From the NCBI GenBank assembly GCA_025352825.1, contig JANXSG010000036.1, forward strand, positions 1 through 57,054: a stretch of DNA of 57,054 bases, in the 5' to 3' direction. Positions 25,801 through 34,534 of the stretch are shown piece by piece. A program made the position numbers and the translations under genes. The notes beneath the pieces are model-generated. The model saw only the letters and a program-made list of their open reading frames with translations, made no database searches and was not told where the DNA came from. The DNA comes from Chthonomonadaceae bacterium. GTDB lineage: Bacteria; Armatimonadota; Chthonomonadetes; Chthonomonadales; Chthonomonadaceae. How positions within the stretch are numbered: position 1 is the first letter of the stretch; every line of letters begins with the position of its first letter.

Positions 25801-26469
25801 CTACTTTTTAAGTTTTGATTTAAACTTTGCCCGGAACTCGGCAATCTCCGGCGCGACTACACTCTGGCAATATGGCTGATCGGGATGAAGACGGTAGTAG
25901 TCGATATGGTAGTCTTCAGCCCGATAGAATTTCTTGTATGGCAAAATCTCAACTGATATCGGATCAGCCCAAAGTCTCTGTTGTATAGTTTTCTTGATGG
26001 CTTCATCGACTGTCTTGCGCTGTTCAGCATTGCGAGTGAATACGATGAATCTATACTGCGGCCCGACATCTGGCCCCTGCTGATTTGGTGTGGTGGGATT
26101 TCTAACTGTAAGTAGAACTTTCAGCAGATCGGAATAGGTAATTATTGTGGGATCGAAGGCGATGTTCACCGATTCCGCATGACCTGTCTGTCCAGTTTCA
26201 ACATCTTCATAGCTAGGATTGGGCACTTTCCCTCCGGAATACCCAGGCAGCACTTTCTCGACTCCCTTCAGCTGTTTGAAGATGGCTTCCATGCTCCAAA
26301 AGCACCCCGCAGCGAAGGTAGCATACTCTCTGTGTGCAGATGTTTTTTCTGGCGGCGACGCTTCTGCTATCGCCGGCTTTGAAAATAGTGTTCGGGCAAA
26401 AACAATAGCCACCAACGAAAGAATCGTGCCAGTTAAAAATTTAGTGCGAGAGTGAAGTAGACCACTCAT
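25801..26469 (-). CDS. msrA: Peptide-methionine (S)-S-oxide reductase, exported
   Basis: A 222-residue MsrA, which repairs methionine-S-sulfoxide in proteins. The catalytic cysteine is in FAAGCFWSMEAIF. GVEKVLPGYSGGKV, TGHAESVNIAFDP and GPQYRFIVF are family signatures. A signal peptide or N-terminal anchor (FLTGTILSLVAIVFARTLF) precedes the domain, so the enzyme is probably periplasmic or envelope-bound. The chosen ATG at 26469 has AAGGAG 7 bases upstream; a longer frame starting 51 bases earlier lacks one. Confidence 0.94.
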   Translation of the reverse strand: MSGLLHSRTKFLTGTILSLVAIVFARTLFSKPAIAEASPPEKTSAHREYATFAAGCFWSMEAIFKQLKGVEKVLPGYSGGKVPNPSYEDVETGQTGHAESVNIAFDPTIITYSDLLKVLLTVRNPTTPNQQGPDVGPQYRFIVFTRNAEQRKTVDEAIKKTIQQRLWADPISVEILPYKKFYRAEDYHIDYYRLHPDQPYCQSVVAPEIAEFRAKFKSKLKK

Positions 26470-26609
26470 ATTTTTTCTCCTTATGCTGCAAATACCAGTA
26501 TCGTTACATCTAACGAACACTTATTATAAGTATTTTGTGCTTATAAAAGTTCCCTTTTCTCCTGGCACTACGTCACCATCTTCCTGGGTGAGAGCAGATA
26601 CCCTTTTGA

Positions 26610-27911
26610 TCAATCCACTTCCAAAGCTTCCTTAAAAATGCGCAGCCCTTCATTTATCACTTCCTCATGTGTGTTGAGAGCGGGGATGAGTCGGATCGTG
26701 GAGTTATCCACATCTAATTTACCTATATTTGCGCCACAGGTAAGGAAGAGCAGACCCTGGTTGCGTGCTGCAATTTTCACACGCTCCACTCTCAGGTAAT
26801 CTGGCAGGCCATCCGAAGTCTGCAATTCCACCCCAATCATCAATCCATTGCCCCGCACATCTACCACTCCATGATGACCTATGAGCGGCTCCAGCCTCTG
26901 TTTGATATACTCTCCGTGATAGGATGCTTGAGAGACGAGATTATCGCGCTCAATGATTCTCAGCGCTGCCAATCCGGCTGCACAAGAGACCGGATTTCCG
27001 CCAAAAGTGGTTCCGTGCTCGCCCAGTTTCCATCTCTCCATCAGATCACGCTGAGCAGCCACTCCAGCTAATGGAAGCCCACCACCCACAGCCTTGCCAA
27101 ATACAATCATATCTGGTTCGATGCCAAGATGTTCAAAGGCAAACCATTTCCCGGTTCTGCCAAAACCAGACTGGATCTCATCCGAGATAAGCAGTATTCC
27201 ATGCTGATTAGTCAATTCACTAAGCCGCTGGCCAGCCTCCTTCGTCATCGGCACGTAGCCGCCCTCTCCCTGCTGGGCTTCACAAAACACCGCTGCAATA
27301 TTGCTGCCCTCCTGCTCCAGAAGTTCCTCAAGAGCGGCCATCGAATCCTGGAGCCTCGGTATGCCATCACCGCCTATGTTGTTGACATGAAATATGCTTG
27401 CCCTTAGAGGAGCAAGGAACTCTTCGTAAGCATCCCAGTGCGCATATTTCGAACGAGAGAGCGCTGATGCGAAGAGAGTACGTCCATGGAACGCCCCTTC
27501 AAAAGCAACGAACTTCTTGCGTCCGGTAGCTTTGAGAGCCAGTTTGGCTGCTGTATCGATCGATTCACTGCCACTATTCATAAACTGAAACTGCCAATCC
27601 GATCCATGGTGATGCTTTTGCAGCAGATCCCCAATCCAGTGCGCCAGTTCCAGCTGCGGGGTATGGCGCATGATATCCGAGACGTGGAGTACGCTTGCTG
27701 CCTGCTCAACTATTGCTGCTACGATTTCGGGATGCCCATGGCCGCAGGCATGTACGGCAATGCCTCCCGTAAAATCGATAAACCGGGTGCCTCGATAGGT
27801 AGTTACGATAGAGCCTAGCGCATGCCGAACCACTTCATCTGTCTCAAAACCCACCACCTCGGCCAGCAGTCTCTCAGCCTGCAGAACACGTACATCATTT
27901 TCGGTCAGCAT
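26610..27911 (-). CDS. Class III aminotransferase (GABA/ornithine/lysine type)
   Basis: A 433-residue PLP-dependent class III aminotransferase. Signatures are FIDFTGGIAVHACGHGHPE, FMNSGSESIDTAAKLALKAT, AFEGAFHGRTLFASALS, LLISDEIQSGFGRTGKWFAF (PLP-ring aspartate) and MIVFGKAVGGGLPLAGV with the PLP lysine. It moves the omega-amino group of a diamine or amino acid such as GABA, ornithine or lysine. The aldehyde dehydrogenase encoded just upstream on the same strand would oxidise the semialdehyde product. Substrate choice among 4-aminobutyrate, 5-aminovalerate and lysine is not resolved by sequence. Confidence 0.92.
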   Translation of the reverse strand: MLTENDVRVLQAERLLAEVVGFETDEVVRHALGSIVTTYRGTRFIDFTGGIAVHACGHGHPEIVAAIVEQAASVLHVSDIMRHTPQLELAHWIGDLLQKHHHGSDWQFQFMNSGSESIDTAAKLALKATGRKKFVAFEGAFHGRTLFASALSRSKYAHWDAYEEFLAPLRASIFHVNNIGGDGIPRLQDSMAALEELLEQEGSNIAAVFCEAQQGEGGYVPMTKEAGQRLSELTNQHGILLISDEIQSGFGRTGKWFAFEHLGIEPDMIVFGKAVGGGLPLAGVAAQRDLMERWKLGEHGTTFGGNPVSCAAGLAALRIIERDNLVSQASYHGEYIKQRLEPLIGHHGVVDVRGNGLMIGVELQTSDGLPDYLRVERVKIAARNQGLLFLTCGANIGKLDVDNSTIRLIPALNTHEEVINEGLRIFKEALEVD

Positions 27912-27970
27912 ACTTAAGCCTTTCTTTCACACCACCAAAACTGGTGTAGCAAGGAACAAACCTCGTGTTC

Positions 27971-29467
27971 TCAACCAATTGTATCGATCTGGGCACGTAC
28001 CAACTCTTCAGAATCGCTGAAGTTCACATAGATCGATTTCCACTCGGTACAGTAGTCCATCGCCATAATGCCAGCTTCACGATGTCCGTTCCCAGTCTGC
28101 TTCATTCCGCCAAAAGGAAGCTGTATCTCCGCTCCGCTGGTGGGCAGATTAATATAGACAATTCCAGCTTCTAAATCTCTCATAGCACGGAACGCATTAT
28201 TTACATCACGAGTATATAGTGATAATGACAGTCCATAAGCCGTAGAGTTTGCTGCCGATAGGGCTTCTTCCAAACTTTCCACTTCGATAATGCCGGTGAC
28301 TGGCCCGAAAATCTCTTCCTGGGCTATGCGCATCCCTATTTCCATGGAGTCGAATACAGTGGGAGCGTAAAAGTATCCTTTGGCGAGATCTCCATCTTTT
28401 AAAATAGAACCTCCGGTTAGTACTTGTGCTCCCTCAGTTTTACCAATCTCGACATATCTATCTATTCGCAGCAACTGGGCTTGATTTACAACAGGGCCGA
28501 TCTCGATCGAAGCGTCCGCGCCTGAACCGAGTTTTAGCGCACGCGTTCTCTCCACTAATTCGACGGTAAATCGCTTCTTCACTCCTCGCTGTACAATGAC
28601 ACGGCTGGCCGCGGTGCATCGCTGTCCGGCAGTGCCAAAGGCACTCCACAAAGCACCTTTTATCGCCAGCTCAAGGTTGGCATCATCAAGCACTACTATG
28701 GCGTTTTTTCCACCGAGTTCGCAGCTAACACGTTTCATCATCTGCCCGCAGCGTGAAGCGATATGCCGGCCAACTTCAGTGGATCCGGTAAAAGAGATAG
28801 TCGATACCGATTTTGATTCTACCAAAGCCGCGCCTGCTTCATTCCCATTTCCCGTGACTAAGTTAACCACACCTGATGGAATTCCAGCCTCGATGAGCAG
28901 CTCTACAAAAGAGACCGCAAGGCCTGGGGTGTCTTCAGCGGGTTTGAAAACGATGGTGTTGCCCGCAATCAGTGCAGGAAACATTTTCCAGCTGGGTATT
29001 GCAATGGGGAAATTCCACGGCGTGATCAGCCCCACTACTCCAACAGGAACTCGCTGCGCCATACAGAATATATCTTCACGCTCCGAGGGAGCAATATGCC
29101 CATTGGGCATCCTGCCAAATGCGGCAATATAGTAAGCCATATCTATGGCTTCCTGAACATCACCACGCGCCTCCACAATCACTTTTCCCATCTCGGCGGT
29201 CATCTGCTGGGCAAGCTGTTCTTTATGAGCTTCCAGAAGCTGGCCCATTCGAAAAATTACAGTGCCTCTTTTGGGAGCTGGAGTTAGCCTCCACGAATGA
29301 TAAGCGTTCGCGGCGGATTGTGCCGCAGCTTCCACATCAGCGGTCTCTGATCTGGCATACGTTCCCAAAACTCGATCCGAATTGGCAGGGTTAATCGAAT
29401 CGAGAGTTTTTCCACTTAGCGAAGGCTGCCATTTTCCATCGTAGTAGTTGGTAGCGCCAGTGTGCAT
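27971..29467 (-). CDS. NAD(P)-dependent aldehyde dehydrogenase
   Basis: A 498-residue aldehyde dehydrogenase. The catalytic cysteine is in GTAGQRCTAASRV, the general-base glutamate in VSCELGGKNAIVV, and the cofactor motif in ISFTGSTEVGRHI. VVGLITPWNFPIAIPSWKMF and the C-terminal QLPFGGMKQTGNGHREAG fit semialdehyde dehydrogenases. It lies 59 bases from the downstream aminotransferase gene and its ATG abuts the stop of the upstream unknown gene, so the three form one operon. Likely substrates are the semialdehydes produced by the aminotransferase. Confidence 0.93.
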   Translation of the reverse strand: MHTGATNYYDGKWQPSLSGKTLDSINPANSDRVLGTYARSETADVEAAAQSAANAYHSWRLTPAPKRGTVIFRMGQLLEAHKEQLAQQMTAEMGKVIVEARGDVQEAIDMAYYIAAFGRMPNGHIAPSEREDIFCMAQRVPVGVVGLITPWNFPIAIPSWKMFPALIAGNTIVFKPAEDTPGLAVSFVELLIEAGIPSGVVNLVTGNGNEAGAALVESKSVSTISFTGSTEVGRHIASRCGQMMKRVSCELGGKNAIVVLDDANLELAIKGALWSAFGTAGQRCTAASRVIVQRGVKKRFTVELVERTRALKLGSGADASIEIGPVVNQAQLLRIDRYVEIGKTEGAQVLTGGSILKDGDLAKGYFYAPTVFDSMEIGMRIAQEEIFGPVTGIIEVESLEEALSAANSTAYGLSLSLYTRDVNNAFRAMRDLEAGIVYINLPTSGAEIQLPFGGMKQTGNGHREAGIMAMDYCTEWKSIYVNFSDSEELVRAQIDTIG

Positions 29468-30838
29468 TTATGAACCTCCCACTAGCCGTGCATCTGTGCC
29501 GAGAATAATACTGCTGACCCCGGTTTTGTTAAATCCCTTGAAGCCTTCCCATCTCTGTAGAATCTCAAGATGGCTACCGGGAGCTCCTCTGGCCTGGAAC
29601 TGACTGGCCTGCTCGGGGGTGATGACTCTGTTTCTCAGCAGGGGCTTCAGGCGATGCTGGGCAACAGCCCACACCTCTGCAGCCGTGAACGCTTGCTTCA
29701 GTATGGGAAGATCTGTAAACGGAGGCATTACGCCAAACTCTGCTTCCTTCAGGAGTGATATCACCACTCCAAAATCGTACTCTGCTTCCAGATGATGCAT
29801 CCCTGCGGCGGCAATACTGCTGCCATGAAGCGCGCACCAAAGCCCTAAAGTCCCAAGAGTATCTCGCTCCGTTAACTCAGCCGTTTCAAAATCGATTTTC
29901 AGCTCATCTGATGTCAGATCAAGATCCGCGAATATTACCACTCTACTCACAGGATGCTCGAGTACCTGAGCGCCCCAGCCAGCCTCTTCGCCAGCATAGA
30001 ACCTCTCTCTGGATACAAAACCCATCGCATGAAAAAGCCCGAGCATCGCCCGGAAACTATCTCTGGAACATCTGTAAGTGTGGTGATCGTGGTTCGCCCA
30101 GCCTATGCCAATTTTCTGCTGCTGCGCATACTGCCATCTAGCGGCAGCATTCCTAGAGAGATAGTACTCTCGCTCCGCAGAAAAAAACTCGTCGACGGCA
30201 CGATCTCGCCCGATACCAGCAGCCACCCTCTCAAAAATTAGGAGAGCTTCAGCAATTACTCTAGACTCTTCGCCATCGCGTGATCGCGTACGAAAGCTTG
30301 TTTTTGCTTTCTCAAGCATTGTCATTTGCTCTGCGGAGACAGAGCCGGGGGCATACCCTGCGTAGCCTCTTCGCGCAATCACCATGAGCTCACCCACGGT
30401 AAGGTCAAGATGAGCGCATTCGTACTGTGAACCAGCATCCCCATGTTTCAGCGAGAGGTCAAGGCTATTCTGTGAGGCGAATAACTCTATGTCTTGAACC
30501 TCTATCGCCATGCAGGGAGTGGTACGTTTGGATTTGAATCTAAGTGCGGGCAGCCGTGCTTTTTCGTGCTTCCAGACGATGTCGCCTTCGATATTTTTCC
30601 GTTCCTCAAGCCCTGATTCTGCTACTTGATGTGCCAAAACATCATCAGGCGGAAGTATCCAGTGATCGATTATATCCTGCAGTCGCACTCCAGCAGTCGA
30701 TAGAAATCGTTCATTCAATTCACTGATCAGAGGAGCCGACGCCAGAAATTTTGTAAATAGTTCCGTAAAAATTCTGTCTGCATAGGCGCAGCGAGGCCAA
30801 GGAGAATTTAAATCAGGACTATTTTCTGTAGGAAGCAT
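29468..30838 (-). CDS. Unrecognised enzyme-like protein with NHDHHTY motif
   Basis: A protein of about 456 residues (477 if the earlier start at 30901 is used; the ATG at 30838 follows a GGGGGA stretch). I do not recognise the family with confidence. A histidine cluster, GWANHDHHTYRCSRDSF, is followed by LGLFHAMGFVSRERFYAG and GWGAQVLEHPVSRVVIFADL. This pattern of a metal-ligand-like His, an MGF segment and a paired strand resembles vicinal-oxygen-chelate folds, including the DUF1338/2-oxoadipate dioxygenase HglS. That resemblance is by eye only. Being first gene of an operon with an aldehyde dehydrogenase and a class III aminotransferase, it could act on the resulting keto acid. No signal peptide or membrane segment. 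Confidence 0.6.
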   Translation of the reverse strand: MLPTENSPDLNSPWPRCAYADRIFTELFTKFLASAPLISELNERFLSTAGVRLQDIIDHWILPPDDVLAHQVAESGLEERKNIEGDIVWKHEKARLPALRFKSKRTTPCMAIEVQDIELFASQNSLDLSLKHGDAGSQYECAHLDLTVGELMVIARRGYAGYAPGSVSAEQMTMLEKAKTSFRTRSRDGEESRVIAEALLIFERVAAGIGRDRAVDEFFSAEREYYLSRNAAARWQYAQQQKIGIGWANHDHHTYRCSRDSFRAMLGLFHAMGFVSRERFYAGEEAGWGAQVLEHPVSRVVIFADLDLTSDELKIDFETAELTERDTLGTLGLWCALHGSSIAAAGMHHLEAEYDFGVVISLLKEAEFGVMPPFTDLPILKQAFTAAEVWAVAQHRLKPLLRNRVITPEQASQFQARGAPGSHLEILQRWEGFKGFNKTGVSSIILGTDARLVGGS

Positions 30839-31038
30839 GTTTTCCCCCGCTCTTCCGGAAGAGAAAGACTTGATAACACTCAATTTTCGGACTGAAACCA
30901 TCTCATCTGCAACTATGATATTGTACCGTAAATTTACCCGTGCGGTCTTCCAAATTTATATCTTCACTCACTATCTCTACCATGCAAATGCCACTATCAA
31001 GTCGGGAATCCGTGTGCGGAGTTAGGCTCGAAAAGAAA

Positions 31039-31077
31039 GCACAGTCGTTACCGCGATTCAGTCTGGACGGAGTGAAG
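31039..31077. repeat. Duplicate of the 3' end of the family-10-like glycosidase gene
   Basis: These 39 bases match 32195-32233 at 35 positions in the same orientation. Read on the minus strand they encode HSVQTESR plus stop, against RSAQAESR plus stop in the glycosidase gene. Further upstream in that frame DSILEHLCPLHSV aligns with DSVPNLLSALRSA. This is a remnant of a duplicated gene end. Confidence 0.65.
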
Positions 31078-31368
31078 AGGACACAGATGTTCGAGAATGG
31101 AATCTGATAGTAATTTAGCGGTAATTTTCCGTGACCAGACAGACTTGCGCCCTTTCCACCGGCTGCTAATACACTAATGGCTCTGATGCTGCCTCTGAAG
31201 GAGTACATTCAGAAGCAGATATCGAAAGTGGCGCAAATTTTGCATGGAGAACTAAGGCAGATCGAGTCGATGCCTTGTGCTCCTTCTTCCAGAATTACGG
31301 ATGAAGGTGATATTGCTTCAGTGAGTGAAAATCTAAAGAATCGTTTGAATGAGATATGTTTATAAGAG

Positions 31369-31394
31369 TCGCGCAAAGCCGCAAAGGCGCAAAG
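31369..31394. repeat. CGCAAAG repeat, left copy
   Basis: TCGCGCAAAGCCGCAAAGGC then GCAAAG. This iterated CGCAAAG motif is commonly found beside GxxExxY genes. An inverted, shorter copy lies at 32015-32032, so the pseudogene is bracketed by inverted copies. Confidence 0.55.
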
Positions 31395-31498
31395 ATGGAG
31401 TTGTTAGTTTATGCTGTTATCGAACAATATGGATTGAGCGAAAGGTGTTTGGGGAAGATACTTCGGGTTTATGAGTATAGTAAAGATTTTGTTCATAA

Positions 31499-31881
31499 TC
31501 ATCCGTCCAGTTTATTTGCCATACGGGTGATGCCATCTTTTATAAGTTCTGAACCGAAATTGATGAGGAGACCGAAGTGTTTATTTGAGAGTCGAAGGTA
31601 GGTTAGAAGCTGTTTCTTGTAGACGGGAGAAGTTCGTTCTACGGATTTAAGTTCAATAATTACTTTATCTTCGATAATGAGATCTGCTCTAAAGCCTTCG
31701 TTAATATTGAGTGATTTGTAGATTATTGGTAAGAGCACTTGACGCTCGACTTTTAACCGCGCAGCTCAAGCCCATACACCATCACTGTTTCGTAGACCGA
31801 TTCCAGGAGGCCGGGGCCGAGTGTGGTATGCACAATTTAGGCAACATCTACAATCTCAGAAGCGAATTCATTCTCAGTCAA
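31499..31881 (-). pseudogene. GxxExxY family protein, broken by a stop and a frameshift
   Basis: The C-terminal half is open and unmistakable: LLPIIYKSLNINEGFRADLI, then IEDKVIIELKSVERTSPVYK and KKQLLTYLRLSNKHFGLLIN (PD-(D/E)xK-like fold). The N-terminal half is found upstream: TENEFASEIVDVA, a TAA stop, then IVHTTLGPGLLESVYETVMV with the name-giving G-L-L-E-S-V-Y. Next comes GLELRG, another stop caused by a missing base, and KVERQ in the frame of the second half. One nonsense codon and one frameshift thus inactivate it. Intact members are small putative nucleases of unknown role. Confidence 0.85.
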
Positions 31882-32014
31882 TGAAGTATTTCCTTTCGAG
31901 AGGTAATTGACTTAGTTTATCGATCTGCAAATGGCTTGGTTAACTGTTGTGGGCTACTTACTATTTGGATTCGAAATGTACTGCGAATTAGCCGGAGAGA
32001 ACCCCACTTCAAAC

Positions 32015-32032
32015 CTTTGCGTTTTTGCGCGA
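32015..32032. repeat. CGCAAAG repeat, inverted right copy
   Basis: CTTTGCGTTTTTGCGCGA is the reverse complement of TCGCGCAAAAACGCAAAG and mirrors the copy at 31369-31394 across the GxxExxY pseudogene. Confidence 0.5.
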
Positions 32033-32203
32033 GAAAATGTATTTGAATTGTTTGAGGTCAGTGAGGTTATGCGATCTCTCAGACCTGAGGTATCACATAA
32101 AGAACAGTTCAGTTATCTCGCGAAATTCGTCTTGAATGTCATCTCTGTCTAAATTCTGGAAATCTTTAGCCATACAGCGCACTCCATAAAACTAGCACAG
32201 TCG

Positions 32204-34219
32204 TTACCGAGATTCAGCCTGGGCGGAGCGAAGTGCAGATAGAAGATTGGGCACAGAGTCTGGCGGAGCAGTAATGGGCAAAGCGGCATTCTCTAGAATA
32301 GGCCACCAGTTGTAGTCGTTGATATAAGAGAGATCAAAAACCATGCAGCCCTGGCCCTGGCGGAAGGCTGCCTCGATAGCCCGGATAAACACTTCAGGGC
32401 GGTCTGTATAGTCTGCACAGTAGATCCCAGGGTAGACAAACGCGCTGTTCGCAACCGCTAATCCAGAAAGCTGTGCAGCATACTCCACCGTCCCTTTTTC
32501 GCTCAGCCCCTGTGTGCGTGCATCCTCTTTACTGGCCACCTGATAGTAACAGCCGGTAGATATCCAGTCGAAATAGTCGGCATAACCAGTCTGTGGGTAG
32601 TCCGGTGTAAACCAAGGATATCGCAGCCGGGTCTGCTCGCTGCCCCAGTTCACGCCCACCTCGTAGTACTTCGGATACCACGAGCCCACGTAGGTTCCCA
32701 AAGTAATGTTCGGTTTGGCAGTGCGAGCGGTGCGGGCAATATCTGCCACCAGATCACGAATCACTGTTGCGCGGAACTCAAGCCAGGGTTTGTAGAGTGC
32801 GCCTTCTATTCTTGGTGCACCGGGAGTAGGCGAGAAAGAGAATATATCCTCCGGCCATCGGAAATCAGTCCGAGCGGAGTATCTTGGTTTGGAGCGCAGC
32901 CAGGTTCGGAAGGAGTCTCGGGTCAGCTCGCTGAAGTCGTTATTGATATTACTGAATCGGCATCGATCCAGCACGAGTGCGTCTATCTCGTAGTTAGTAA
33001 CCAGCTCCTTCACAATATCTAGTTCGTACTTGCGCGCTTCGGGATTCAGAGGATTCACAAAGCAAGCTATCTTCTCGCTGGGTGCGGTGGCGATAGGAAT
33101 TAGTTTTGAACGAAGATCGAAACGCACGAGGGAACCGGGGCGCAGGTGCTCCCCAACCCACACTTGATCTGCGGTGCGAGCAGCAGTGATCAACCGTCCA
33201 TCCTCGGGAGCAAGCAGCGGATCTTCCCCGAGCAGCGCGCTGTCGATCACCCCTGTCACCCGGTTATTGACATCCACGGAGATATTCAGCTGTTTTCCTA
33301 GTGGAATTCCGCTGTCTCCATGCACCAGGCTTCCAGATTTCTCGGCGCTCTCCAGACCGACCAATCCGCTGGTGGGGTCGCCACCGAGGAGTACGCTGTC
33401 GTCGGTGAGAATGGTCGGTTTCGTGATATCGTCTGGTTCTCCAATCGCCCGAACTGGGAGTCGCTGGCCATCCTCCGAATTTAGTCCTCTATCGACTGTA
33501 TAGACTATGCTCTGCCATTCTGGATGATTATAAGCTGGCCCTACACTGTAGTACTTATGGCCTTCACTGAGGGTGTTAATACAGGCGTCGATCTTCAGCC
33601 CTTCACGATGGCCTATCTCCACAAATGCAGCCAGAACATCGAAATCGGGCAGTTTTCTTCCTTTCCAGAGTTTCATTCGAGGCGCGATTTTACTGGAAAA
33701 CAGCACCTCTCCGCTCAGCGGTTTGATATCTACTACGATGGTATTGAAATGTGCAGATTTACAGTGCTGAACGATATCCTCCACCCCAGCACGTGTGGTG
33801 GTATAGTCTTCCTGCGTAACCACGCCATTCTTAGTGATTTTGCGAAATACATTTGCGCTTCCATCCACCCACATCAGTCTGCCCTGCAGCCCCAGAGCAG
33901 CGCTAACTCCCCGCGTGACTTCCGGGTCTGCCTGAGCGTAGGATAGCGCGGTTGATTGGATAAGTAGCAACACAAGGACAACTACGAAAATTGGTGCTGT
34001 TTGAAACTTGAATTCTTTGCCTATCCCCCTGACCCCCTTTCCTGATTCCCTCGTACCTAGGAGGGAAGGGGGAATCTTGATCGTTTTTCCTCCTCCTTTC
34101 CTGAGACAAACAGTGTTATAGTTGGGGTATCGAGGGAAGAGGGTAGTGGGCTCAGGCATACAACAGAACGATTCTGTGCTCTTTAACTGCTTTATATGAA
34201 GATCTAGTAAAAACATCAT
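32204..34219 (-). CDS. Secreted glycoside hydrolase family 10-like (GHL10) protein
   Basis: The mature part, about 600 residues, is a family-10-like TIM-barrel glycosidase. Segments are GVEDIVQHCKSAHFNTIVVD, DFDVLAAFVEIGHREGLKID, VKELVTNYEIDALVLDRCRF, ELTRDSFRTWL, NITLGTYVGSWYPKYY and YADYFDWISTGCYY. A signal peptide (APIFVVVLVLLLIQSTALS) ends before YAQADPEV. The open frame reaches back to 34219, but its first 50 codons or so look non-coding. The best ribosome binding site, AGGAGGAGG near 34090, is followed not by a start codon but by a G-rich repeat (34021-34078) whose translation is IPPSLLGTRESGKG. The true start is therefore uncertain and may have been displaced by the repeat. Confidence 0.8.
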   Translation of the reverse strand: MMFLLDLHIKQLKSTESFCCMPEPTTLFPRYPNYNTVCLRKGGGKTIKIPPSLLGTRESGKGVRGIGKEFKFQTAPIFVVVLVLLLIQSTALSYAQADPEVTRGVSAALGLQGRLMWVDGSANVFRKITKNGVVTQEDYTTTRAGVEDIVQHCKSAHFNTIVVDIKPLSGEVLFSSKIAPRMKLWKGRKLPDFDVLAAFVEIGHREGLKIDACINTLSEGHKYYSVGPAYNHPEWQSIVYTVDRGLNSEDGQRLPVRAIGEPDDITKPTILTDDSVLLGGDPTSGLVGLESAEKSGSLVHGDSGIPLGKQLNISVDVNNRVTGVIDSALLGEDPLLAPEDGRLITAARTADQVWVGEHLRPGSLVRFDLRSKLIPIATAPSEKIACFVNPLNPEARKYELDIVKELVTNYEIDALVLDRCRFSNINNDFSELTRDSFRTWLRSKPRYSARTDFRWPEDIFSFSPTPGAPRIEGALYKPWLEFRATVIRDLVADIARTARTAKPNITLGTYVGSWYPKYYEVGVNWGSEQTRLRYPWFTPDYPQTGYADYFDWISTGCYYQVASKEDARTQGLSEKGTVEYAAQLSGLAVANSAFVYPGIYCADYTDRPEVFIRAIEAAFRQGQGCMVFDLSYINDYNWWPILENAALPITAPPDSVPNLLSALRSAQAESR
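34021..34078. repeat. G-rich inverted repeat at the 5' end of the GHL10 gene
   Basis: CCCCCTGACCCCCTTTCC and GGAGGGAAGGGGGAATC around TGATTCCCTCGTACCTA: a member of the CCCTCTCCC family. It lies between a strong ribosome binding site and the signal-peptide codons of the GHL10 gene. Confidence 0.7.
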
Positions 34220-34473
34220 CTAAAAGTATTTCTCCAACGGTCAACTATTCTCCAAACTTTTTCTGAACTTGCACAGTATATCATGAACGACACTCTCAAT
34301 CACATCCTATTCTTTACCCTGGGGCATCAAATGAAAAAGAAGCACTTCTGAGGTGACTTCTAATTCAAATACAAATGTGTTCATTCCCACCAAAAACGAA
34401 CAGTTTAATCTAGGATATTATACTCAGAATTGACGTGAATGTCAGAATATTCATTCAAAGAATTACGTCCTTA

Positions 34474-34515
34474 TTGACAAGTATAGAATATGATGACAGA
34501 ATATCAGATATTCTG
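34474..34515 (+). promoter_or_regulatory. Promoter with overlapping perfect palindrome, antitoxin operon
   Basis: TTGACA (34474-34479), a 17-base spacer and CAGAAT (34497-34502) make a good sigma70-type promoter. The -10 box lies inside a perfect 19-base palindrome, CAGAATATCAGATATTCTG (34497-34515). A half-site CAGAATAT lies upstream at 34443. Binding of the antitoxin here would block the promoter, the usual autoregulation of toxin-antitoxin operons. Confidence 0.65.
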
Positions 34516-34534
34516 AATTGCATGAGCACCGATT

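Larger units (their letters stand above)
31100..32190. other. Decayed strip without intact genes
   Basis: About 1.1 kb between the operon at 27-31 kb and the family-10-like glycosidase. It contains the GxxExxY pseudogene and the CGCAAAG-type repeats listed separately. Short frames at 31177-31365 and 31931-32152 have no recognisable features, and the second partly translates a repeat. Confidence 0.5.

Noticed and set aside
29468-30838. Firm assignment as DUF1338/HglS
   Set aside because: The histidine pattern is suggestive, but the HglS motifs (such as INHLTPR and FGEIEQRG) are not present, so only a tentative link is stated.
30903-31208. Open frame of 101 codons on the minus strand
   Set aside because: No recognisable motifs; it covers the duplicated GHL10 3' end in the wrong frame.
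31931-32152. Open frame of 73 codons on the plus strand
   Set aside because: Part of it translates the CGCAAAG-type repeat and no ribosome binding site or family feature is visible.
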